64,000 nucleotides of DNA from Streptomyces cadmiisoli (GTDB taxonomy: Bacteria; Actinomycetota; Actinomycetes; Streptomycetales; Streptomycetaceae), in contig NZ_CP030073.1 in NCBI RefSeq assembly GCF_003261055.1, forward strand, positions 6,262,001 to 6,326,000, written 5' to 3'. The notes beneath the pieces are model-generated. The model made no database searches. It worked only from the letters and a program-made list of their open reading frames with translations, and was not told the DNA's origin. The position numbers were made by a program, and so were the translations under genes. Positions within the stretch are counted from its first letter, which is position 1; each line of letters begins with the position of its first letter. Shown one piece after another: positions 51,647 to 61,081 of the stretch.

Positions 51647-53021
51647 AGGCCGACCGGCGGACCAGATAGGCGACGCCCTGGTCCGCCGGTTCCTCACCCA
51701 CGTACTCCTGCCCCCGCATCTCGCACCACGCCGGGATGTCCAGCCGGGCGGCCTCGTCGTCCGCGAGGACACGCACCGTGCCGCCCACCGGTACGTCCCC
51801 GATGACCTTCGCCAGTTCGATCACCGGGATGGGGCAGAGCTTGCCCCGGGCGTCCACGACGAGCTCGTCCTCCCGCACGACCGTGCTGGGCGTCGGCGCC
51901 CCGAGCTTGTCCCGGACCGCCGCGACCGCCCCGGGCAGCACCCGCAGGAACCGGTCGACGTCCTCCTCCACCGTCCCGAGCGGCAGCGACACCCGCACGT
52001 TGCCCTCGCTCAGCACCCCCATCGCCTTGAGCACATGGCTCGGCGTCAGCGTGCTGCTCGTACAGGACGATCCGGACGAGACGGAGAAACCGGCCCGGTC
52101 CAGCTCGTGCAGCAGCGTCTCTCCGTCGACATAGAGACAGGAGAAGGTGACGATTCCCGGCAGCCGTCGTTCCGGATCGCCGACCACCTCGACATCACCG
52201 ACCCCTTCCGCGACCCGGGCCCGGATCCGGTCCGTCAGCTCCCGCAGCCGTACCGCCTCCTGCGCCGCCTCGGTCCGTACGGCCCGCAGCGAGGCCGCCG
52301 CCGCGACGATCGCGGGGATGTTCTCGAACCCGGCGGCCCGCCCCGACTCCCGCTCGTCCGCGGGCCCTTGCGGCGCGAACCGCACTCCCTTGCGCACCAC
52401 CAGCAGCCCCACCCCCGACGGGCCGCCCCACTTGTGCGCGCTCGCCGTCAGCAGCGACCAGCCGCCCTCCACCGGCCCCCAGCCCAGCGACTGCGCCGCG
52501 TCCACCAGCAGCGGCACCCCGGCCTCCCGGCACACCGACGCCACCTCGGCCACCGGCTGCACGGTCCCGACCTCGTGGTTGGCCGACTGGAGGCACGCCA
52601 GCGCCGTACCGGGCCGCAGCGCCTCGGCGTACGCCCGCGCGCGCACCGCGCCCCGCCGGTCCACCGCCACCCGAGTGGCCGTACCGCCCTCCGCTTCGTG
52701 CACCTGAGCCGCATGGAGCACCGAGGAGTGTTCGACGGCTGACACGATCAGGTGACGCCCGGCGCGTCGCCGGCCGGCCAGCGCGCCCGCGATTCCCGTG
52801 TGCACGGCGCGTGTTCCGGACGAGGTGAACACCAGCTCGTCCGGCCGGCACCCCACCGCCTCGGCCGCCGCCTCCCGCGCGGCGTCCAGCAGCATCCGGG
52901 CCCGGCGCCCCTCCCGGTAGAGGCGCGCGGGATCGGCCCACCCCTCGTCGAGAGAGGCCTGCAAGGCCTGTCGGGCGACGGGGTGGAGGGGAGCGGAGGA
53001 AGCAGCGTCGAAGTAGGCCAC
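51645..53021 (-). CDS. Cysteine desulfurase fused to a TusA-like sulfur carrier
   Basis: 458 residues. Residues 1-375 are a class V aminotransferase-fold desulfurase: PLP lysine K197 (TASAHKWGGPSG), aldimine-contacting VDAAQSLG, catalytic loop cysteine C320 (SGSSCTSS). Residues 385-458 are a TusA/SirA domain with VVDARGKLCPIPVIELAK, sulfur-accepting C396. The desulfurase takes sulfur from cysteine; the built-in carrier would pass the persulfide on, for tRNA or cofactor thiolation. It is divergent from ctaC. Confidence 0.93.
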   Translation of the reverse strand: MAYFDAASSAPLHPVARQALQASLDEGWADPARLYREGRRARMLLDAAREAAAEAVGCRPDELVFTSSGTRAVHTGIAGALAGRRRAGRHLIVSAVEHSSVLHAAQVHEAEGGTATRVAVDRRGAVRARAYAEALRPGTALACLQSANHEVGTVQPVAEVASVCREAGVPLLVDAAQSLGWGPVEGGWSLLTASAHKWGGPSGVGLLVVRKGVRFAPQGPADERESGRAAGFENIPAIVAAAASLRAVRTEAAQEAVRLRELTDRIRARVAEGVGDVEVVGDPERRLPGIVTFSCLYVDGETLLHELDRAGFSVSSGSSCTSSTLTPSHVLKAMGVLSEGNVRVSLPLGTVEEDVDRFLRVLPGAVAAVRDKLGAPTPSTVVREDELVVDARGKLCPIPVIELAKVIGDVPVGGTVRVLADDEAARLDIPAWCEMRGQEYVGEEPADQGVAYLVRRSA

Positions 53022-53338
53022 AGGGCCACGCTAACTCTCACGGGGGAGTGAGGAACCGCGGTGACCGGCCAGGACGTCGCCGCACCCGCCGTACAAGACG
53101 CATCAAATGACGCATCAGAGGGCCGGAACTCCCCCCGGACGGCGGCCGACCGCCGGGTGACCGACCCCTTCGGCTGACCCGGCGGCGCGTTCGGGCACCC
53201 TCCCCGCGAACCCCCCGAGAGCGTCGGCTAGGGTTTGGTCCGCATAAACATCCAAACCCCTGCCCGACGCAGGGCCGCGACCGACCAGCGAGAAGGCCGC
53301 AGCCGACCGCGCGGGCGAGACTCTCGGGAAGGCGCTAC
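53022..53338. other. ctaC upstream region
   Basis: 317 bp between divergent genes. It holds a direct repeat of GACGCATCA (53097-53105 and 53109-53117) and the inverted repeat GGGTTTGG (53231-53238) / CCAAACCC (53252-53259), separated by 13 bp. I see no gene. Both sites are candidate control elements for oxidase expression. Confidence 0.5.
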
Positions 53339-54298
53339 GTGAGTCCCAACGGCTCCGACCGCTCGCCGCGGCGCCCGATGCGGCGGAAGCTGCTGCAGGC
53401 AATGACCGCGGGCCTGGTCCTGGCGACCGCCACCGGTTGCACATGGGAGGACTTCCCCCGCCTTGGTATGCCCACCCCCACCACGGAAGAGGCGCCGATC
53501 GTCCTCTCCCTCTGGCAGGGATCCTGGGCAGCCGCGCTCGCCGTCGGCGTGCTGGTGTGGGGCCTCATCCTGTGGAGCGCCATCTTCCACCGGCGCAGCC
53601 GCACCAAGGTGGAGGTTCCTCCGCAGACCCGGTACAACGTGCCCATCGAGGCGCTGTACACGGTGGTCCCGATCATCATCGTCTCGGTGCTGTTCTACTT
53701 CACGGCCCGCGACGAGACGAAGCTCCTCGACATGTCGAAGAAGCCGGACGTCACGGTCAACGTGGTGGGCTTCCAGTGGAGCTGGTGCTTCAACTACATC
53801 GAGAACGTCGAAGGTTCCACGGGCAACGCCAAGACCTCCAAGGAACTGACGGCCATTCCGGACCGGTACCGGAAGGACTTCCCCGCCGACGCGGGCGGTG
53901 TCTACGCCTGCGGTACGCCGGGTGAGCGCAACCCGCAGACGGGGAACCCCGGTCCGACCCTGTGGCTGCCCGAGGGCAAGACGGTCCGCTTCGTCCTCAC
54001 CTCGCGTGACGTCATCCACTCCTTCTGGGTGGTGCCGTTCCTGTTCAAGCAGGACGTCATCCCGGGCCACACCAACGCCTTCCAGGTGACCCCGAACAAG
54101 CAGGGCACCTTCCTGGGCAAGTGCGCCGAACTGTGCGGCGTCGACCACTCCCGCATGCTGTTCAACGTGAAGGTCGTCTCGCCGGAGCGCTACGAGCAGC
54201 ATCTGAAGGACCTCGCCAAGAAGGGGCAGACCGGTTACGTTCCCGCCGGCATCGCGCAGACGAGCCACGAGAAGAACCGGGAGACGAACCAACTGTGA
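53339..54298 (+). CDS. ctaC: Cytochrome c oxidase (aa3) subunit II
   Basis: 319 residues. The lipoprotein-type signal ends ATATGC (Cys34), two membrane helices lie at about 60-80 and 104-122, and then comes the external cupredoxin domain. The CuA site is [12 protein letters not shown], with the first ligand His in VIHSFWV. It accepts electrons from cytochrome c and passes them to heme a. GGGAAGG precedes the GTG. ctaD overlaps the stop by 4 bp. Confidence 0.97.
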   Translation: MSPNGSDRSPRRPMRRKLLQAMTAGLVLATATGCTWEDFPRLGMPTPTTEEAPIVLSLWQGSWAAALAVGVLVWGLILWSAIFHRRSRTKVEVPPQTRYNVPIEALYTVVPIIIVSVLFYFTARDETKLLDMSKKPDVTVNVVGFQWSWCFNYIENVEGSTGNAKTSKELTAIPDRYRKDFPADAGGVYACGTPGERNPQTGNPGPTLWLPEGKTVRFVLTSRDVIHSFWVVPFLFKQDVIPGHTNAFQVTPNKQGTFLGKCAELCGVDHSRMLFNVKVVSPERYEQHLKDLAKKGQTGYVPAGIAQTSHEKNRETNQL

Positions 54299-56028
54299 GC
54301 ATCCTCAACGAACCCCAGGGTGCCGCCGCCGTCGACTCGTACCAGAACGAGTTGCCGGTCCGGCGCAAGCAGCCCGGGAACGTCGTGGTGAAGTGGCTGA
54401 CGACCACCGACCACAAGACGATCGGCACGCTGTATCTGGTCACCTCGTTCGCGTTCTTCTGCATCGGCGGTGTGATGGCGCTCTTCATGCGCGCCGAGCT
54501 CGCCCGGCCGGGTACGCAGATCCTGTCGAACGAGCAGTTCAACCAGGCGTTCACGATGCACGGCACGATCATGCTGCTGATGTTCGCGACGCCGCTGTTC
54601 GCGGGCTTCGCGAACTGGATCATGCCGCTCCAGATCGGCGCCCCCGACGTGGCGTTCCCGCGGCTGAACATGTTCGCCTACTGGCTCTACCTCTTCGGCT
54701 CGATGATCGCCGTGGGCGGCTTCCTCACCCCGAACGGTGCGGCGAGCTTCGGCTGGTTCGCGTACTCGCCGCTGTCCGACGCGGTGCGCTCGCCGGGTAT
54801 CGGCTCCGACATGTGGATCATGGGTCTGGCCCTCTCCGGCTTCGGCACGATCCTCGGCTCGGTCAACTTCATCACCACGATCATCTGCATGCGCGCGCCC
54901 GGCATGACCATGTTCCGCATGCCGATCTTCACCTGGAACGTGCTGCTGACCGGTGTCCTGGTCCTGCTGGCCTTCCCGGTGCTGGCCGCGGCCCTGTTCG
55001 CGCTGGAGGCGGACCGCAAGTTCGGTGCGCACGTGTTCGACGCGGCCAACGGCGGAGCATTGCTCTGGCAACACCTCTTCTGGTTCTTCGGCCATCCAGA
55101 GGTGTACATCATCGCGCTGCCGTTCTTCGGCATCATCAGTGAGGTCATCCCGGTCTTCTCCCGCAAGCCGATGTTCGGCTACTCGGGTCTGATCGCGGCG
55201 ACCATCGCCATCGCCGGCCTGTCGGTGACGGTGTGGGCGCACCACATGTACGTGACCGGCGGCGTGCTCCTGCCGTTCTTCTCCTTCATGACGTTCCTCA
55301 TCGCCGTTCCGACCGGTGTGAAGTTCTTCAACTGGATCGGCACGATGTGGAAGGGCTCGCTGTCCTTCGAGACACCGATGCTCTGGGCGACCGGCTTCCT
55401 GATCACCTTCACCTTCGGTGGTCTGACCGGTGTCATCCTGGCCTCGCCGCCGATGGACTTCCACGTCTCCGACTCGTACTTCGTGGTGGCGCACTTCCAC
55501 TACGTCGTCTTCGGCACCGTGGTCTTCGCAATGTTCTCCGGCTTCCACTTCTGGTGGCCGAAGTGGACCGGCAAGATGCTCGACGAGCGCCTGGGCAAGA
55601 TGACCTTCTGGACGCTGTTCATCGGCTTCCACGGCACGTTCCTGGTCCAGCACTGGCTGGGCGCCGAGGGCATGCCGCGCCGTTACGCCGACTACCTGGC
55701 GGCCGACGGCTTCACCGCCCTGAACACGATCTCGACCATCAGCTCGTTCGTGCTCGGCCTGTCGGTCCTGCCGTTCTTCTACAACGTCTGGAAGACGGCC
55801 AAGTACGGCAAGCCGGTCGGCGTCGACGACCCGTGGGGCTACGGCCGCTCCCTGGAGTGGGCGACCTCCTGCCCGCCGCCGCGGCACAACTTCCTCACCC
55901 TGCCGCGGATCCGCAGCGAATCCCCGGCGTTCGACCTGCACCACCCCGACATCGCGGCCCTGGAACAGCTCGGTCACGGCGGTCAGGGTGCCAGCGCCCT
56001 CACGGGTAGCAAGGAGACCGGCAAGTGA
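54295..56028 (+). CDS. ctaD: Cytochrome c oxidase (aa3) subunit I
   Basis: 577 residues from the GTG at 54295 (GTGA overlap with ctaC). Twelve membrane helices. Heme and copper ligands are in [25 protein letters not shown] (CuB His and cross-linked Tyr), [10 protein letters not shown] and [11 protein letters not shown]. It is the proton-pumping oxygen-reducing core of the terminal oxidase. Confidence 0.98.
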   Translation: MSILNEPQGAAAVDSYQNELPVRRKQPGNVVVKWLTTTDHKTIGTLYLVTSFAFFCIGGVMALFMRAELARPGTQILSNEQFNQAFTMHGTIMLLMFATPLFAGFANWIMPLQIGAPDVAFPRLNMFAYWLYLFGSMIAVGGFLTPNGAASFGWFAYSPLSDAVRSPGIGSDMWIMGLALSGFGTILGSVNFITTIICMRAPGMTMFRMPIFTWNVLLTGVLVLLAFPVLAAALFALEADRKFGAHVFDAANGGALLWQHLFWFFGHPEVYIIALPFFGIISEVIPVFSRKPMFGYSGLIAATIAIAGLSVTVWAHHMYVTGGVLLPFFSFMTFLIAVPTGVKFFNWIGTMWKGSLSFETPMLWATGFLITFTFGGLTGVILASPPMDFHVSDSYFVVAHFHYVVFGTVVFAMFSGFHFWWPKWTGKMLDERLGKMTFWTLFIGFHGTFLVQHWLGAEGMPRRYADYLAADGFTALNTISTISSFVLGLSVLPFFYNVWKTAKYGKPVGVDDPWGYGRSLEWATSCPPPRHNFLTLPRIRSESPAFDLHHPDIAALEQLGHGGQGASALTGSKETGK

Positions 56029-56423
56029 AGATCCAGGGCAGGATGTTCATGTGGCTGAGCGTCTTCGTCCTCGTCATGGCGATCGTCTATGGCGTGTGGT
56101 CGAAGGAGCCGGCCGGTACCACGGCCCTCTTCCTGGCCTTCGGCCTGTGCATCATGATCGGCTTCTACCTGGGCTTCACCGCCCGGCGGGTCGACGCCGG
56201 TGCCCAGGACGACCTGGAGGCCGATGTCGCGGACGACGCCGGTGAGCTGGGCTTCTTCAGCCCGCACAGCTGGCAGCCGCTGGCCCTCGGTGTCGGTGGC
56301 GCGCTCGCCTTCCTCGGCATCGCGGTCGGCTGGTGGCTGGTGTACTTCTCCGCTCCGCTGCTGCTGCTCGGCCTGTGGGGCTGGGTCTTCGAGTACTACC
56401 GCGGTGAGAACCGCACCCAGTGA
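56025..56423 (+). CDS. ctaF: Cytochrome c oxidase subunit IV, actinobacterial type
   Basis: 132 residues from the GTG at 56025, overlapping ctaD by 4 bp. Four membrane segments, with the N-terminal [20 protein letters not shown] and the C-terminal [11 protein letters not shown] of CtaF. It is a small accessory subunit of the actinobacterial bc1-aa3 supercomplex. Confidence 0.93.
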   Translation: MKIQGRMFMWLSVFVLVMAIVYGVWSKEPAGTTALFLAFGLCIMIGFYLGFTARRVDAGAQDDLEADVADDAGELGFFSPHSWQPLALGVGGALAFLGIAVGWWLVYFSAPLLLLGLWGWVFEYYRGENRTQ

Positions 56424-56470
56424 GCGGTGACGACCGCCGCGGGTGACCGACCCGCGCCGAGCACACCGGG

Positions 56471-56504
56471 AAGCCCGGACACTCCGTCAGGAGGGTCCGG
56501 GCTT
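56471..56504. terminator. Terminator of ctaC-ctaD-ctaF
   Basis: A 10-bp perfect stem AAGCCCGGAC/GTCCGGGCTT with a 14-nt loop, 47 bp after ctaF. Confidence 0.75.
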
Positions 56505-56581
56505 CCGTCTGTCGGCCGACCGATTAGCTCGTTCGGTCTACTCACCGTGCCGACGTTGACGAACGTCCCTAGCGTGAGGCC

Positions 56582-57844
56582 ATGAGCCCCACTCCGCGCA
56601 CCCGTACAGTCGCCGGCTGCACGCTGGTCGTGCTCGCCCTCGGGGCGGGCGTCACCGCCTGCGGCAGCGACGGCAACCCGTTGTCCGCCGAGCCCTACGA
56701 CGCGGCGGAGCAGATCGCCTTCAGCGGCCCCACCGACGTCGGGAAGAAGGCCGACCCGGACAAGCCCCTGGAGGTCACCGTCGACGCCTCCGAGGGCCGG
56801 ATCACGGACGTGACGGCCGTCGACGGCTCAGGACGCCATGTCTCGGGCGAACTCTCCGCGGACGGCGGACGCTGGCACAGCACCTCGCCGCTGGCCTCCA
56901 ACGCCCGTTACACGGTCCGCGTGAGCACCGAGGACGAGGACGGGGCACCCGGCCGAAAGGTCCTGTCCTTCGACACCAGCAAGCCGCTCACCAAGAAGCG
57001 GCTGAACGTCACCTTCGGGCCCGCGGCGGGCACGTACGGCGTCGGCCAGCCCGTCACCGCCGATCTGAGCGCTCCCATCAAGGACAAGGCGCAGCGCGCC
57101 GTCGTCGAACGGGCCCTGAAGGTGGAGAGCACGCCCGCGGTGGAGGGCGTCTGGCACTGGGTCGACGACAAGAAGCTCCACTACCGGCCCAAGGAGTTCT
57201 GGCCCGCGCACGCGACCATCCGGGTCCGCAGCAACCTCGAAGGCCTGAAGGTCGGCGACCGCCTGTGGGGCGGCACGGCGAAACCGCTGAGGATCACCAC
57301 GGGAGACCGGGTCATCGCCATCGCGGACGCCGCCACCCACCACATGACGGTGTACAAGAACGACAAGGAGATCAACTCCATCCCGATCACCACGGGCAAG
57401 CCCGGATTCGAGACCCGCAACGGCGTCAAGGTCATCCTGGGCAAGGAGTACTTCGTACGCATGCGCGGAACGTCGGTCGGCATCGCCGAAGGCACGTCGG
57501 AGTCGTACGACCTGCCGGTCTACTACGCGACCCGGATCACCTGGAGCGGCGAGTACGTCCATGCCGCCCCGTGGTCCGTCGGCGACCAGGGCTCGGCCAA
57601 CGTCAGCCACGGCTGCATCGGCATGAACACCAGCAACGCGGGCTGGTTCTACGAGCACGTCCGTGAGGGCGACGTCGTCAAGGTCGTCAACACGAACGGG
57701 CACACCATGGAGCCGTTCGGCAACGGCTACGGCGACTGGAACGTCGACTGGAAGAAGTGGCGGGCCGGCAGCGCCCTGATGGTGGGCAAGCCCGAGGCCC
57801 CGCGCCCGGAGGAGGCCTCACGGCTGCGCCCGACGGCCACCTGA
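56582..57844 (+). CDS. L,D-transpeptidase lipoprotein (YkuD)
   Basis: 420 residues. Lipobox GVTACG (Cys27) anchors it outside the membrane. Two Ig-like domains precede the catalytic YkuD domain, as in mycobacterial Ldt enzymes. The catalytic motif SHGCIGM has Cys345 with the distal His in YVHAAPWS. It makes 3-3 peptide cross-links in peptidoglycan or anchors proteins. It sits between ctaF and ctaE but has its own start, and terminators on both sides, so it is not part of the oxidase transcript. Confidence 0.94.
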   Translation: MSPTPRTRTVAGCTLVVLALGAGVTACGSDGNPLSAEPYDAAEQIAFSGPTDVGKKADPDKPLEVTVDASEGRITDVTAVDGSGRHVSGELSADGGRWHSTSPLASNARYTVRVSTEDEDGAPGRKVLSFDTSKPLTKKRLNVTFGPAAGTYGVGQPVTADLSAPIKDKAQRAVVERALKVESTPAVEGVWHWVDDKKLHYRPKEFWPAHATIRVRSNLEGLKVGDRLWGGTAKPLRITTGDRVIAIADAATHHMTVYKNDKEINSIPITTGKPGFETRNGVKVILGKEYFVRMRGTSVGIAEGTSESYDLPVYYATRITWSGEYVHAAPWSVGDQGSANVSHGCIGMNTSNAGWFYEHVREGDVVKVVNTNGHTMEPFGNGYGDWNVDWKKWRAGSALMVGKPEAPRPEEASRLRPTAT

Positions 57845-57862
57845 GCGCCCCGCACGGGGCGC
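57845..57862. terminator. Short hairpin after the L,D-transpeptidase gene
   Basis: A 7-bp stem GCGCCCC/GGGGCGC with a GCAC loop immediately after the stop codon. Confidence 0.5.
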
Positions 57863-57909
57863 CGGGTCCCTTGTTCCTGTTCCGGGTGCGGCGCGCCGCG
57901 AGAGCGGTC

Positions 57910-57947
57910 GCCCTCACCCGGGACGGGCCGTCGTCGCGGGTGAGGGC
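57910..57947. terminator. Hairpin abutting the stop of the receiver-like gene
   Basis: An 11-bp stem GCCCTCACCCG/CGGGTGAGGGC with a 16-nt loop, directly 3' of the minus-strand receiver gene and 3' of the convergent transpeptidase gene. Confidence 0.7.
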
Positions 57948-58349
57948 CTAGGCGTTCAGCGACTTCCGCTCGCGCAGCAGGGAGGCCAGCGCCTCCGCGA
58001 ACTCCACGGGATCCACCGGCAGCGTCACCGCGGCGTCCGCCCGGCTCCAGGTGGCCAGCCAGGCGTCCTGGGGCCGCCCGATCAGCACCAGCACCGGGGG
58101 GCAGTCGAAGATCTCGTCCTTGATCTGGCGGCACACCCCCATGCCGCCCATGGGCACGGCCTCGCCGTCCAGCACGCAGACGTCGATGCCTCCCTTGTCC
58201 AGTTCCTTCACGACGGCTGCCGGCGTCGCGCACTCGATGAACTCCACCACAGGGGCGTCCGGAGCGGGCCGGCGCCCGGTCGCGAGCCGCACCTGTTCGC
58301 GGGTGTTGGAGTCGTCGCTGTAGACCAGCACCGTGGCGGTCGGCTGCAT
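57948..58349 (-). CDS. Stand-alone degenerate receiver (pseudo-response-regulator)
   Basis: 133 residues from the ATG at 58349 (GGAGGAAGC upstream). The CheY-like order is visible: acidic pair D12/D13 (VLVYSDDS), putative acceptor D61 (VCVLDGEAVPMGG). However, the conserved Thr/Ser is replaced in VLIGRP (I90-G91) and the conserved Lys is missing in AVTLPVDP. There is no output domain. It probably acts through protein contacts. It is divergent from ctaE and inserted between the oxidase operons. Confidence 0.82.
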   Translation of the reverse strand: MQPTATVLVYSDDSNTREQVRLATGRRPAPDAPVVEFIECATPAAVVKELDKGGIDVCVLDGEAVPMGGMGVCRQIKDEIFDCPPVLVLIGRPQDAWLATWSRADAAVTLPVDPVEFAEALASLLRERKSLNA

Positions 58350-58516
58350 GCTTCCTCCGAGACGTCTGCGTCGTACGGAAAGGCCCGATGAGGCGGATGC
58401 TACTCCCTTGAACACCTCGTCAACACCGCTTCGGGCACGGCGGCGATCGGCCATCCGGGCAGTACACACGGTGCGGACACTCCGAACGGCACCCCCCGGA
58501 GTGAGGGCGGGATAAG

Positions 58517-58537
58517 CGACCGACATAATGTCGGTCG
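58517..58537. promoter_or_regulatory. 21-bp palindrome overlapping the ctaE start
   Basis: CGACCGACAT-A-ATGTCGGTCG is perfect and its right arm contains the ATG at 58528. The GTG at 58537 begins at its last base. It could be an operator for ctaE and the divergent receiver gene, or an mRNA hairpin. Confidence 0.6.
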
Positions 58538-59148
58538 TGGCGACAGCAACGACAGTAGATACCGGGCACGCGCACCCGTCGGTCAACCGACCGAACCTCA
58601 CCAGCGTCGGAACCATCATCTGGCTGAGTTCCGAGCTGATGTTCTTCGCGGCCCTCTTCGCGATGTACTTCACCCTGCGGTCGGTGACCGGCCCCGAGTT
58701 CTGGAGTGAGCAGGCAAGCGCCTTGAACTTCCCGTTCTCGGCGACGAACACCACGATCCTGGTGCTCTCCTCCCTGACCTGCCAGCTGGGCGTGTTCGCC
58801 GCCGAGCGAGGTGACGTGAAGAAGCTCCGGATGTGGTTCATCGTCACCTTCGTGATGGGAGCCGTCTTCATCGGCGGTCAGGTCTACGAGTACACCGAGC
58901 TGGTCAAGCACGAGGGCCTCTCGCTCTCCTCCGACCCGTACGGTTCGGTCTTCTACCTGACCACCGGCTTCCACGGCCTCCACGTGACGGGTGGCCTCAT
59001 CGCCTTCCTGCTCGTCCTCGGCCGTACCTACGCGGCTCGCAGGTTCACCCATGAGCAGGCGACCGCCGCCATCGTCGTGTCCTACTACTGGCACTTCGTC
59101 GATGTCGTCTGGATCGGCCTCTTCGCCACGATCTACATGATCAAGTAG
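58528..59148 (+). CDS. ctaE: Cytochrome c oxidase (aa3) subunit III
   Basis: 206 residues with five membrane helices; [21 protein letters not shown], the conserved [14 protein letters not shown] and the C-terminal [14 protein letters not shown] identify COX3. No Shine-Dalgarno is visible before the ATG at 58528, and a GTG at 58537 is an alternative start; leaderless translation is possible. It precedes qcrCAB, giving the usual actinobacterial ctaE-qcrCAB operon. Confidence 0.96.
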   Translation: MSVVATATTVDTGHAHPSVNRPNLTSVGTIIWLSSELMFFAALFAMYFTLRSVTGPEFWSEQASALNFPFSATNTTILVLSSLTCQLGVFAAERGDVKKLRMWFIVTFVMGAVFIGGQVYEYTELVKHEGLSLSSDPYGSVFYLTTGFHGLHVTGGLIAFLLVLGRTYAARRFTHEQATAAIVVSYYWHFVDVVWIGLFATIYMIK

Positions 59149-59213
59149 CCGGGACCACTCCCGCGCACATTCCAGAAGCATCGACGCAGAAGATCCTGAC
59201 ACCGGGGTAATCC

Positions 59214-60026
59214 GTGAAAAAGCTCTCCGCACGACGACGCCATCCGCTGGCGGCGGTCGTCGTCCTACTCCTCGCGCTGGCGGCCACGGGGGGGCTGTAC
59301 ACCGCGTTCGCCCCCGCGGACAAGGCGCAGGCCGATGAGACGGCCCAGTCCCTCGCCATCGAAGAGGGCAAGAAGCTCTACGCCGTCGGCTGCGCCAGCT
59401 GCCACGGCACCGGAGGTCAGGGCACCACCGACGGTCCGAGCCTGGTCGGCGTGGGCGCGGCGGCGGTCGACTTCCAGGTCGGCACCGGCCGCATGCCGGC
59501 CGCGACCTCGCAGGGCGCCCAGGCCCCCAGCAAGAAGGTGATCTACAGCCAGGCGCAGATCGACCAGCTCGCGGCGTACATCGCCTCGCTCGGCGCCGGC
59601 CCGAACATCCCGACCGAGGAGCAGTACGGCACGGAGGGCGCGGACATCGGCAAGGGCGGTGAGCTCTTCCGTACCAACTGCGCGCAGTGCCACAACTTCA
59701 CCGGCAAGGGTGGTGCGCTCACCAAGGGCAAGTACGCCCCGTCGCTCGAGGGCGTCGACCCGAAGCATCTCTACGAGGCCATGCAGACCGGCCCGCAGAA
59801 CATGCCCTCCTTCCCCGACACGACGCTGTCCGAGCAGAACAAGAAGGACATCATCGCGTACCTGGAGGCCGTGAACGGCCCGAAGACGGAGAACCCGGGC
59901 GGCCTGGAGCTGGGCGGCCTCGGGCCGGTCACCGAGGGTCTGTTCGCGTGGGTCTTCGGTCTGGGTGCCGCCGTCGCGGTCGCCGTCTGGGTCGCCGCTC
60001 GGACCGCAAAGGCCAAGAAGTCATGA
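59214..60026 (+). CDS. qcrC: Diheme cytochrome c of the bc1 complex
   Basis: 270 residues. An N-terminal signal anchor (about 10-30), two cytochrome c domains with heme motifs CASCHG and CAQCHN, and a C-terminal membrane helix at about 243-262. The two hemes link the bc1 complex directly to the oxidase, replacing soluble cytochrome c. ATGA overlap with qcrA. Confidence 0.97.
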   Translation: MKKLSARRRHPLAAVVVLLLALAATGGLYTAFAPADKAQADETAQSLAIEEGKKLYAVGCASCHGTGGQGTTDGPSLVGVGAAAVDFQVGTGRMPAATSQGAQAPSKKVIYSQAQIDQLAAYIASLGAGPNIPTEEQYGTEGADIGKGGELFRTNCAQCHNFTGKGGALTKGKYAPSLEGVDPKHLYEAMQTGPQNMPSFPDTTLSEQNKKDIIAYLEAVNGPKTENPGGLELGGLGPVTEGLFAWVFGLGAAVAVAVWVAARTAKAKKS

Positions 60027-61081
60027 GTAGCCAAGACATTCCAGAAGAGAACCTGCCCGCTGCGCAGGACACGACGCACGGTGCGGTTCGCGTCGCGGAC
60101 GAGAAGGACCCGTTCGCCGACCCGGGCCTGCCGCCCCACGAGCACCGGATCCAGGACATCGACGAGCGGGCCGCCAAGCGGTCCGAGCGCACGGTGGCCC
60201 TGCTGTTCACGGTGTCGATGCTGGCCACCGTCGCCTTCATCGCCGCGTACGTGGCCATCCCGATCGACAAGTCGATCTTCGTCTTCCCGATCGGCCACAC
60301 CAGCGCGCTGAACCTCGCGCTGGGTCTGACGCTGGGCATCGCGCTGTTCTGCATCGGCGCGGGCGCGGTCCACTGGGCCCGCACCCTGATGTCCGACGTG
60401 GAGATCTCCGACGAGCGCCACCCGATCGAGGCCTCCCCGGAGCTGCGCGCGAAGGTCCACGCGGACTTCAAGCAGGGCGCCAAGGAGTCGGCGCTCGGCC
60501 GCCGCAAGCTGATCCGCAACACGATGTTCGGTGCGCTCACCCTGGTGCCGCTCTCCGGCGTCGTCCTGCTGCGCGACCTCGGTCCGCTGCCGGAGGACAA
60601 GCTCCGCCACACCCTGTGGGCCAAGGGCAAGCTGCTCGTCAACATGAACACCAACGAGCCGCTGCGTCCCTCGGACGTCGCCGTCGGTTCGCTGACCTTC
60701 GCCAAGCCCGAGGGCCTGGAGGAGCACGACCACGACTTCCAGACCGAGATCGCCAAGGCGGCGCTGATGATCGTGCGGCTCCAGCCCGCCGACATCAAGG
60801 ACAAGCGCGAGCTCGAGTGGTCGCACGAGGGCATCGTGGCGTACTCGAAGATCTGCACCCACGTCGGTTGCCCGATCTCGCTGTACGAGCAGCAGACGCA
60901 CCACGTGCTGTGCCCCTGCCACCAGTCCACCTTCGACCTCTCCGACGGTGCCCGGGTCATCTTCGGCCCCGCCGGCCACGCCCTGCCGCAGCTGCGCATC
61001 GGCGTGAACGACGAGGGTTACCTCGAGGCGCTCGGCGACTTCGAAGAGCCCGTCGGTCCTGCCTTCTGGGAGCGCGGATGA
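60023..61081 (+). CDS. qcrA: Rieske iron-sulfur subunit of the bc1 complex
   Basis: 352 residues with three membrane helices (actinobacterial type; about 58-80, 90-115, 165-182) and a C-terminal Rieske domain. The 2Fe-2S ligands are CTHVGC and CPCHQS. The start at 60023 is set by the ATGA overlap with qcrC; qcrB overlaps in the same way. Confidence 0.97.
   Translation: MSSQDIPEENLPAAQDTTHGAVRVADEKDPFADPGLPPHEHRIQDIDERAAKRSERTVALLFTVSMLATVAFIAAYVAIPIDKSIFVFPIGHTSALNLALGLTLGIALFCIGAGAVHWARTLMSDVEISDERHPIEASPELRAKVHADFKQGAKESALGRRKLIRNTMFGALTLVPLSGVVLLRDLGPLPEDKLRHTLWAKGKLLVNMNTNEPLRPSDVAVGSLTFAKPEGLEEHDHDFQTEIAKAALMIVRLQPADIKDKRELEWSHEGIVAYSKICTHVGCPISLYEQQTHHVLCPCHQSTFDLSDGARVIFGPAGHALPQLRIGVNDEGYLEALGDFEEPVGPAFWERG

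Noticed and set aside
53022..59213. Rex-type operators (TTGTGAA/TTCACAA) near the oxidase and bc1 genes
   Set aside because: No convincing match in the ctaC, ctaE or qcrC upstream regions; the palindromes present have different sequences.
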